Part shown: one piece after another, positions 55,901 through 64,000 of the stretch | Position numbering within the stretch: the stretch's first letter is position 1 | How the letters are laid out: every line of letters begins with the position of its first letter | Origin: Brassica napus | Taxonomy: Eukaryota > Streptophyta > Magnoliopsida > Brassicales > Brassicaceae | Length of the DNA: 64,000 nt | Direction of reading: 5' to 3' | Assembly: GCF_020379485.1 (NCBI RefSeq) | Contig: NC_063445.1 | Span: 51,795,422-51,859,421, forward strand | Notes under the pieces: model-generated | What the model was told of the DNA's origin: nothing | The model's database searches: none | What the model saw: the letters and a program-made list of their open reading frames with translations, nothing else | Program-made: the position numbers and the translations under genes

Positions 55901-58703
55901 TGAAGAAACCAAATCCAAGAAAAATGAAGAACAAAAGAAGAGAGAACATGAAAAAAACAAATCGAATGAAAATGAAAAAGAGAAAAAGAAAGAACACGAA
56001 GAAAACAAATTTAAAAAAGAAGAAGAAGAGAAAAAGATGAAAAGAGACTATGATAATAACAAATCTAAAAAAAATAAAGAAGATGGAAAAGAGAAGACAA
56101 AAGAAAACGTAAAAATGTCTAGCGATGATAAATCAAAAGATCATGAAAAAGAAATGCTAGTAAATGCTCAAGAAAAGAGTGAGGAAAGTGAAAAGGAAAT
56201 GCATGCAGAGACTCTATCAAGGAGTGAGGAATCAGATAAAGAAATGCAAGCAGATGCTCCAACGAAGAGTGAGGAATCTGTAAAAGAAATGCAAACAAAG
56301 ACTCATGCAAGGAGTGAAGAATCTGAGAAAAAAATACAAGCAGAGGCTCAAGCAAGGAGTGAAGAACCTGAGAAAAAAATGCAAGCAGAAGCTCAAGCAA
56401 AAAGTAAGGAATCTGAAAAAGAAACGCAAACAAAAGATCAAGCACAGAATGAAGAACCAGAGAAAGAAATGCAAGCAAAGGCTCACATTGAAAATGAGGA
56501 ATCCGAGAAAGAAATGCAAGCAGAAGCTCACGCAAAGAGTGAGGAATCTGAAAAAGAAATGCAAGCAGAAGCTCAAGCAAAGAGTGCTGAATTTGAGAAA
56601 AGAAAGAACGCAAAGGCTCAAGCAGAAAATGAAGATTCCTCGATAAAAAAGCAAGAAGAAATTCAAGAAACAAATGTGGGTGAGAAGAAAGATCAAGGTG
56701 ATCTTAAAGAGGAAAGTTCCGCAGATGGCAAAACAACTGAAATCAAAGAAGGTTCTATAGAAGAAGGCTCCAAAGATGGTGAAAGTGTTGAAAACAATGG
56801 AGTTAATGAAGAAGCCATGGAAGAACATTCCAAAGATGGCAAGGTAGTTGAAACCAATGGAGGTAAAGAAGATTCCATGGAAGAAGGTCCCAAAGATGAA
56901 AAGTTAATTAAAGATAATGAAAACACAACTGAAATAAGTGGAGGCAAAAATTCTACGGTGGGAGATTCTGATGATGGTAAGATAGTGGAAAACAATGGTG
57001 GCAAAGAAGATTCCCTGGAGGAAGGTGAAGATGGTAAGCCAGTTGAAATGCATGGAGGTAAAAATTCCACTGAAGAAGTTTCTAAAGATAGTACGGCAGA
57101 AATTAATGGCGGTAAAGAAGATTCAATAGAAGAAAGCTCTAAGGATGGTGATATAGATGAAATAAATAGTGATAAAGAAGAATCCATGAAGGAAGGTTCT
57201 GAAAATGGTAAGACAGCTGACATCGATGGAATAAAAGAAGTTCCAATAGAAGAAGGTTCTAAAGATGGTAAGACACTTGAGAATAACAATAATAGTACAG
57301 AAAATTCAGTGGAGGAAGGTTCTAAAGATAGTAAGACAGTAGAAGTCAATGAAGGCCAAGATAAATCCATGGAGAAAGGTAATGGAAGTCAAGATGTAAC
57401 CATGGAAGAAGCTTCAAAGGATGGTAATACAACTGAACTAAATGGAAGTAAAGATAACTCAATGGAGGAAGGTTCCACAGATGGTAATACAGTTGAAACG
57501 GATGGAGTCAAAGAAGATTCCATGAAAGATAAGGCGACGCAGGTTCAAGGAAACAATAATAGCTCCACAAGCGATACATCAATGGCGACAGAGGTTCAAG
57601 GACATAATAGTAGCTCCACAAGCGATACATCAACAGATGTTAAAGGAGGCAACATATACATCAGTGAAGATTCTACAAAGAATAAGACACTTGAAGCTCA
57701 AGGTGGAGGTGCTGGTGACTCAACGAATGGTGAAACAGAAGAGACTGCAGAGAGTAATGATTCCATGAACAACCAAAACGTGCAGCATGTTGAAGGAGAT
57801 AACATAGACATCAATGAAGATTCTACAAAGAACAAGACAATGGAAGCTCAAGGTGGAGGTGCTGGAGACTCAACGAATGGTGAAACAGAAGAGACTACAG
57901 AGAGTAATGATACTATGAACAACCAAAACGTGCAGCATGGAGAAAACAATGCAAATTCCATAAATAACCAAACATCAGAAAGTTCCTCAACGGAAAAAAA
58001 AGTGACAACAGATATCGAGAGCAGTACTTCAAAAGAAGTCACAAGTTTCATATCAAACCTTGAGCACAAATCACCAGGAACACAAGAGTTCCAGAGCTTC
58101 TTCCAGAAGCTTAAAGACTACATGAAATACGCATGGCCGGTATCTTCAACATTTGAGGCAACGGACTCAAGATCCTACATGAGTGAGATGACAAATATGG
58201 CAACAAAAGTCTCGGATGCTATGGCTGTCTTGCAAGCCAAGAAACTTGGGTCAGGACTGGTGAGTTAACCTAAAACAACTAAAAGAAAAATCCAAGAAAG
58301 TAGAGGATCATAACGGAAACTTTGATCTGGTTTTCTTTGACAGATGAAAACAACACTACAAGGATATCAACAAGAGGTGATGAAGACTCTTACCATCTTG
58401 CAATCGGTTTTGAGCAAAGCAGTATCGGGACAACAAAGCCAGAACCCTGGCTCCTTGACGCTTACGTTATCACAACAACAAGCAATTAAGGAAATAACTT
58501 TGAAATGGGAACAAGTGATGTCTCAGTTCGTAAGAGTTGCTACGGAGAGTGAAAAACAATTTTCAATGGAGACTTCCACTGGAAACGGCTTTCATATGAA
58601 AAAGAGTTTTAGCTCTAGCTCTAGTAGTAGCTCGAGTTCAAGCCCGGGTTTGGATTTCAATCTCAACAGTGAAAGTCCGGAGATGGTGGATGTGAATAGC
58701 TAG
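49943..58703 (+). CDS. giant secreted DUF1216 protein with Lys/Glu-rich repeats
   Basis: Six exons: 49943-50290, 50640-51060, 51131-51673, 51761-52303, 52390-58259, 58344-58703. All are GT-AG and the joined frame is 2694 aa. A signal peptide (KVYLLCLCCITILATILSF, cut near residue 26) precedes a first DUF1216 domain (about 35-190). Exons 3 and 4 and the start of exon 5 encode three copies of a 181-aa acidic module (LEVQGG, NNKDNKEVKDDG, VSMNGE motifs). Then come about twenty 34-aa KE-rich units (residues about 1175-1848, probable long helix or coiled coil), 15-aa KEMQAEAQA repeats, and GGKEDSMEEGSKDG-type repeats. Two 50-aa AQGGGAGDSTNGETEET repeats follow, then a second DUF1216 domain (about 2500-2660) and a Ser-rich tail. 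No known biochemical function. From memory it corresponds to At3g28770; the family is pollen/tapetum-associated in Arabidopsis. Confidence 0.85.
51131..52570 (+). repeat. tandem 630-bp exon-intron module duplication
   Basis: Exon 3 and exon 4 are each exactly 543 bp, start in phase 1 after tgtag, end in ...aaa(g/a)gag|gtaat, and are followed by introns of 87 and 86 bp with matching text (aacaacaaatattaaa). The beginning of exon 5 is a third copy. Module lengths are multiples of three. Confidence 0.9.
54061..56080 (+). repeat. ~102-bp coding minisatellite (KE-rich)
   Basis: About twenty units of roughly 102 bp, each with gagcacgaagaacacatatcc and aaaaagaaagaagaagag words, encode the 34-aa EEHISKKKEEEKRKEHEK-type repeat. 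Some units are shortened by whole codons and the frame never breaks. Confidence 0.9.
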
Positions 58704-59830
58704 AGAGTACATTATGTAGATAAAAATATGATTATGGTTCATTAGAATTTTACACTGTTGTAAAATAAACCCAAGTCGCCTTGAGGTTTAGACTTTTAAT
58801 TCTAGGGTGGGTACAATATAGATCGGAATACAAATTGTGAACTTGGGATGTAAATTTTTTTCTCGTGGATATGCAAGTAGCAGCAATTACTCACTCATAC
58901 CATGTATATATACATTTAGGACTTGGATCATTATGCATATGTTTGTGTGTTTTGTTGGAGACAATTTTTTTGTTTCCTTTAGTGTTTTATCTGCATTATT
59001 CCGGTGAATTAGAGTTGATTCTGAACTTGTGGAATACGTCTATAGACTTGCAAAGATTATTATTTATATTTTTACTTGGACTCGTTAAGATTCAGGGTAA
59101 CATAAACATCCAAAAGATACCATCATAAAGAAAACTTCCCACGGAAGGATAAAGTTAAATATGGCTAGAAGATTAAGATTTCACTTCGCGATGATTTGAT
59201 GTAGATCGAATCAATGGATTTACAGAAGCAATCATTTCAGAATCTTGAATTGGAGAAAAAATGATTTAACGAAACATTTGTTTTATAAATTTTTATGTAC
59301 CATTTCTTATAACGAAGTTCACGTGGAATATATATATATATATATAATTTTTTTTTTGTAACAACACGTGAAAAAATATTAACTTTAGAAATATTATTAG
59401 TTAAAAAAAACAATATTATAATAGTATTTCGTTGTCAAAAATAACAATTAAGAGAACGACTGAAAATCTGATAATATTTATTTGAATGTTAGGCTCAGTG
59501 TATGCGAACTTGTTATTTGAATGTTTCCGGCTCGTAAACTTTTATGAACTTGTTTCTCTCTGGCAAAAAAAAATAAAAATAAAAATCCTTTGTAACTTTT
59601 ACTTTCTCAAATTTGAAGTATCATGTACTCATAATTTATTATATTCATATTTTACAACATAATTAAAAAAAAAAATCCTAAATTGTCCATGCAGTAAAAG
59701 CTAACGCATGTAGGTGATTCTCTAGTATTTAGCAAAAACATTCTACAGCTCGCTGTTGTAAATTAGCAGGGCCGTCTCTTTATTGAAGTTATAGGATTGA
59801 TATATGTTTGTCCTGAACCTACGAGTTTAA
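58704..59830. other. region between the convergent DUF1216 genes
   Basis: 3' UTR-like DNA for both genes plus AT-rich sequence with a (TA)n tract at about 59329-59346. The frame at 58865-59128 has no coding character. Confidence 0.5.
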
Positions 59831-62435
59831 TTAGACGTTGCCGGAGCTTTTCTCTTCTGAGGAATGGCTGAAGGAGCTCTTGTCTGAGGATTTTGAGTGC
59901 GTCTTTTGATAGTTGGAAGAACCTTCATACCTCGTAGAGCCAGTTTTTCCTTTGAAAGATTTGCCTTCGGAGGCTCCTTCAGCTAAACCTGAACCACCCT
60001 GTGTACTTCCTTGGGCACTTGTTGTGGAGCTTCCTTTAGCAGAATATCCACTATTCTTTGAACTTGCTCCTGCAGCTGAGCTATCAGTTGTACTTCCACT
60101 CGGCCCACCTGCGGAGGCTCCTCCAGCTTGGTAAGATGAGCTTCCAGTTTCACTTCCAGTGAAAGAGCTCCCACCACTACCAGAAGGACTCCCGGTGGGG
60201 CTCCCCATGGTGTTTCCACCTGTAGAATCTGAGTAGGAATCTCCATTATTCATGGAGCTTTCTCCTGCGGCGGTGGTTTTAGTTGAACCTCCACTTGCAC
60301 CTCCGGAAGTGCTTTCCGCACTGGCGCTTCCACCAGTGGCGATTTTACTGTCCTCAGAAGAATTTCCACCACCCATAGAACTTGATTCTTCCGTAGACAT
60401 ATTAGATGTATTTCCGCTTGAACCACCAGCACCAGAGGTTTCACCACCAGCACTTTCACCTGAGCGTGAGCTATCATCAGTTGGACTTCCACTTGCGCCA
60501 CCAGCAGAGGTTCCACCGCCGCCGCTTCCACCATTAGAGCTTCCACCACCGGCACCAGTCATACTTTGGGTGTCAACAGAGCTTCCACCATTAGAGCTTC
60601 CACCACCGGCACCAGTTGTACTTCCGGTATCACCAGAGCTTCCACCCTCGGTACCCGTTGTACTTCCGGTATCACCAGAGCTTCCACTAGCAGCACCAGT
60701 TGTACTTCCGGTATCACCAGAGTTTCCACCCTCGGCACCCGTTGTACTTCTGGTATCACCAGAGCTTCCACCAGCAGCACCAGTTGTACTTCCGGTATCA
60801 CTAGAGCTTCCACCCCCGGCACCAGTTGTACTTCCGGTATCACCAGAGCTTCCACCCTCGGCACCTGTTGTACTTCCGGTATCACCAGAGCTTCCACCAG
60901 CAGCACCAGTTGTACTTCCGGTATCACCAGAGCTTCCACCCCCAGCACCAGTTGTACTTCCGGTATCACCAGAGCTTCCACCCGCGGCACCCATTGTACT
61001 TCCGGTATCACCAGAGCTTCCACCAGCGGCACCAGTTGTACTTCCGGTATCACTAGAACTTCCACCCTCGGCACCAGTTGTACTTCCGGTATCACCAGAG
61101 CTTCCACCCCCAGCACCAGTTGTACTTGCGGTATCACCAGAGCTTCCACCCCGAGCACTAGTTGTACTTCCGGTATCACCAGAGCTTCCACCAGCAGCAC
61201 CAGTTGTACTTCCGGTATCACCAGAGCTTCCACCCCCAGCACCAGTTGTACTTCCGGTATCACCAGAGCTTCCACCCGCGGCACCCATTGTACTTCCGGT
61301 ATCACCAGAGCTTCCACCACCACCCATGGAACTTCCTCCTGCTGCAGTTGAGCTATCAGTTGGGCTTCCACCCGGGCTACCGCCTCCACCGCCAGCAGGA
61401 CTTCCAGTTTCACTAGACGGAGTACCACTGTCGGAGGATGGACTTCCACTGCCACCAGTACTTCCATCTCCCATACCAGTGTTTCCAGCTCCCATGGAGG
61501 AAGAACCACTGCCTGAGCTACCACCTCCAGTCCCTCCAGCTCCGGGGTAGGGAAAACCACTTCCAGAGCTTCCATCTCCAGCGCTTCCAGCTCCCATGGA
61601 GGAGGTACCACCGCCAGAGCTTCCACCTCCAGCGCTTCCAGCTCCCAAGGAGGAGGCACCACCGCCGGAGCTACCACCTCCAGCACTTCCAGCTCCCATG
61701 GAGGAAGAACCACTGCCGGAGCTTCCACCTCCAGCATTTCCAGCGTCGTCATCTCCACCTCCAATGCCAAGAGATGGGAGATCAATATCACCGTCACCAG
61801 TCTTCTCACGTACAGTTTTCACAAACTGACCAATCACTTGTGCCCATTTCATCATAGATGTGATCAGCACTCTCCTTTGTTCACTTGTCATTGTTAGTGA
61901 ACCGCTCCTCTTATACTCAGCCATAACTTTTCCCATCGACATCAAACTTTCAATCAACTTGCTTGTATCCGCCTACCACAAAGCCAAAAAAAAAAGATAA
62001 CACTCATCAAAAACATTTTTTCATTTCAAATTTAGATGAACATGTACTAATACTCAAATGAGATAACAAAATATAAACTCTTACCGATGCTTTGACACCC
62101 AATGCAGTGATGGCCTTGAAGAGCCCCTCAGAATGTGCTTTCAACTGAGACTCAAATTCTGACGATGAAGACTTCCCTGCTGTTGAGTTTATGAAGATCA
62201 AAAAAGCCTTCAGCTTTGAGAAGAACTCCTTGTACTCCACTTTCGAGGAGCATAAGCTCTCAAGGTTGTCTATAAATCTAATCATAATCTTGAAAGCGAA
62301 AGGTTCAAACTCGTTGGCCAGTCTAGGAAGTTTCCTCAAGTAATGCCTTAATAAGAAACCTCCTTGCGCTTCATATACCGTACTTGATGCTACTATTATA
62401 CACATTAGACATATTGCTAAAGGAAATCTTGTCAT
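59831..62435 (-). CDS. secreted Gly/Ser-rich DUF1216 protein
   Basis: Two exons on the minus strand: 62085-62435 (117 codons) and 59831-61972, GT-AG with phase-0 intron, 830 aa. A signal peptide (MTRFPLAICLMCIIVASS) leads into the first half of a DUF1216 domain (YKEFFSKLKAFLIFINST); exon 2 opens with the second half (SLTMTSEQRRVL, KWAQVIGQFVKTVREK). The rest is low-complexity: about 20-aa GGGSSGSGSSSMGAGSAG units, then seventeen 14-aa units of GGSSGDTGSTTGA plus one variable residue (about residues 336-574), then a Ser/Gly tail ending in a charged KSSDKSSFSHSSEEKSS stretch. The repeat tract is expected to be disordered and hydrophilic, perhaps glycosylated. It is convergent with the large DUF1216 gene. 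From memory it corresponds to At3g28780 (about 614 aa, same repeat style). Confidence 0.9.
60604..61317 (-). repeat. 42-bp coding minisatellite, 17 units
   Basis: Near-perfect 42-bp units with the core acttccggtatcaccagagc (plus strand) encode the GGSSGDTGSTTGA repeat. Variants alternate at the 14th residue (A, G or E), and GCACCCATT (TMG) units recur eight units apart, suggesting block duplication. Confidence 0.93.
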
Positions 62436-62544
62436 TTTCCTGTTAGATGGAAAAAAAAAGAACTAGAGTGATTTATTAAATTTTTTTTTTTAAGTTTCTA
62501 TTTTTTTTTGTTTATTGAATGATTTTATTTCATAAAAGAACTCG

Positions 62545-62552
62545 TTTATATA
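62545..62552 (-). promoter_or_regulatory. TATA box of the Gly/Ser-rich DUF1216 gene
   Basis: TATATAAA on the minus strand, 110 bp upstream of ATG 62435. Confidence 0.6.
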
Positions 62553-62719
62553 GATGCTTAAGAACGCTAAATTTGCTTTAAGAGAAATTGGTGGATCCAT
62601 CGAAGGCCGAGAGAGAGAATAGCAAAATGTTAATGGCTCTCGTGTTCCATAACCGATTAAGACGGTAAATTGTGTTTCTACCATTCAATTAGAAAATAAA
62701 TATATCACTGTTATAAATA

Positions 62720-64000
62720 ATACTATGGATGTCAAAACCGACCCGGTCCATAATCAGCCCAATACCAAAAAAAAAGAGAGAGGCGGCCACGCATGGAGAG
62801 AGAGAGAGAGGCGATTTACCTAGTTAGAGAAAAAGAAACCCTATTTTCTTTTCCTTATATTTGTACATTTTCCATATTTATGTTTTTCCTTTTATCTCTT
62901 TGTAATTCTCATATATAAGGGCACTTTATGTTTGAGTAATAAAACAAGAACTTACAGATTCTAAATCCTTAAGTTTACAACACGTTATCAACACAAAACT
63001 CTAAAACACCCTGAGCCAAAAAAAAATCGATAAACCCTAAAACCCTAACCGTACCCGGCGTATCCGACGAACCCTAATCCGATCGTGTCTCTTGTTCTAG
63101 CTCACGTCCCCGATCAGCTCCAGCCCCAAGGCGTTCCTGATCCTAGACGAACTCAGCCCCATCTCGCATCCAGCTCGCGTTCCAGACAGCAAGCGTCCCG
63201 TTCGCATCAGACGATCAAGCCGCTCGTGATCCGACAGCAAACAGCTCGCGTCTCCGATCAGCCGCTCGCAACCTCAGCCTCAATACCGTTCGCGACTCGA
63301 TAGGAAGCAGCAAGCTCGCGTCCCGTTCCTGTCCAGCTCGAGGTTTATTCTTTGGTGGTCCGGTTCATCAAACAACTAAGCTAAAGGTAATTTGAATTCT
63401 AAGAACATATGAATCGAATGTGGATTGTTTGTAAAGAATGAAACCATAAAACTTAATCTTGATGATAAAAGCCATAGGATAATAGATCAAACCCTAATGA
63501 GTAAATCGAAGCTCTAAAAGTTCGATACCCCAAACCCTAAAATCGAGATTGATCTATTGATCAATTAAAATCAAAATCCTTGATGATTTTGAATCTCAAA
63601 TCAAACCCCTTTGATCTAAGATTAAATCGAAACCCTAAACCCTAATTTTCAAAATCGGTTTTGATTGTTTGAATTTGAAATCTTGATTGATTGATTTGAT
63701 CACCTAGAACTGTTGCTAAGATTGTTTAAACTCGAATCTGAATGAATTAAAATTGTTTGGCTTGTTTAAACTGAAACCCTAATAACCTAGTCTAGATTGT
63801 TTTGATATCAAATCTGAAACTGCATGCTAGGTTAATTGTTCTAGACTTGATCAAACCTCGTGGCCGTGCGGCCTTGTTGCACTCATACACAATTGATTGA
63901 TTGCAATTACACTTAAAACCTCATTCTAGGAATGGTATTGAATTAAAATCAAGTAGCCGTATGGCTTGTTCTTTGCTTGACCGAGAGTTTGTTTGTATTG
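62720..64000 (+). mobile_element. probable 5' part of an LTR retroelement (runs out of window)
   Basis: Promoter-like DNA (tcatatataagggc near 62911, aataaaac near 62938) is followed by ttacaacacgttatcaacac, a phrase I associate with the leader of some Brassicaceae retroelements. Next comes a leader with repeated agctcgcgtccc words, and gtggccgtgcggccttgtt/agccgtatggcttgttc further on. No protein domain lies inside the window. The intron repeat at 38150 has the similar taacatgttattagcacaa. Confidence 0.35.

Noticed and set aside
54053..56008. Several long open frames on the minus strand, rich in Ser, Phe and Cys (up to about 350 codons)
   Set aside because: They are the antisense of the Lys/Glu codons of the large DUF1216 exon; AAG/GAA/AAA antisense rarely makes stops. 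No starts, domains or independent features.
58865..59128. 87-codon frame after the large DUF1216 gene
   Set aside because: Begins in 3' flanking DNA, hydrophobic low-complexity composition, no splice or homology support.
60252..61829. Long plus-strand Pro/Val-rich and minus-strand Val/Glu-rich frames over the 42-bp repeats
   Set aside because: Shadow frames of the Gly/Ser-rich repeat; a 42-bp unit keeps every frame periodic and free of stops.
63085..63303. 72-codon frame rich in Gln, Arg and Ser
   Set aside because: It arises from short agctcgcgt-type word repeats in a probable retroelement leader; no domain and no supporting signals.
1..64000. CRISPR arrays, bacterial operons or phage genes
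   Set aside because: Everything recognisable is plant nuclear; tandem repeats have no spacer structure and no prokaryotic genes are seen.

Overview
The window is nuclear DNA of a flowering plant and almost certainly a Brassicaceae (Brassica or a near relative is my guess). The evidence is AT-rich intergenic DNA, GT-AG introns, short-LTR Ty1/copia elements, Stowaway, MULE and hAT elements, and DUF1216 genes, which I know only from Brassicaceae. From memory, the gene order follows Arabidopsis chromosome 3 around At3g28580-At3g28780: AAA-ATPase, PBL36-type kinase, NDUFAF7-like gene, V-ATPase subunit d, SSRP1, CYP81D, DUF1216 genes. These locus numbers are recalled, not searched.

Layout. 1-5700: AT-rich repeats and three Stowaway-like MITEs. 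6054-7550: intronless BCS1-type AAA-ATPase. 8132-12746: a decayed Ty1/copia element with an ATATA target duplication, lying inside an older, unrecognised open frame. 13538-13610: tRNA-Ala(AGC), with a MULE inserted in a duplicated copy of its 3' flank. 16838-19165: six-exon receptor-like cytoplasmic kinase. 19571-19846: remnant of an NDUFAF7-like gene. 20365-22843: ten-exon V-ATPase subunit d (351 aa). 24334-27660: fifteen-exon SSRP1 (646 aa). 27905-29846 and 36519-43387: two CYP81D-type P450 genes in tandem on the minus strand. A truncated LINE and a fully intact copia element with apparently identical 157-bp LTRs separate them. The second P450 carries a 5.3-kb first intron full of transposon debris. 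43388-49890: MULE, telomere-like and Helitron-like repeats plus a second copy of the repeat at the left edge. 49943-58703: a giant six-exon DUF1216 gene (2694 aa). 59831-62435: a convergent two-exon Gly/Ser-rich DUF1216 gene (830 aa). 62720-64000: probably the 5' part of another retroelement running out of the window.

The kinase, V-ATPase, SSRP1 and P450 genes are ordinary conserved genes with no shared pathway. The least ordinary part is the DUF1216 pair. Both encode a signal peptide and a helical domain split by a phase-0 intron at the same point, and both carry very large in-frame minisatellites. The large gene has a DUF1216 domain at each end and a tandemly duplicated 181-codon exon. The other strong theme is transposons placed at regulatory or splice positions of the P450 pair.
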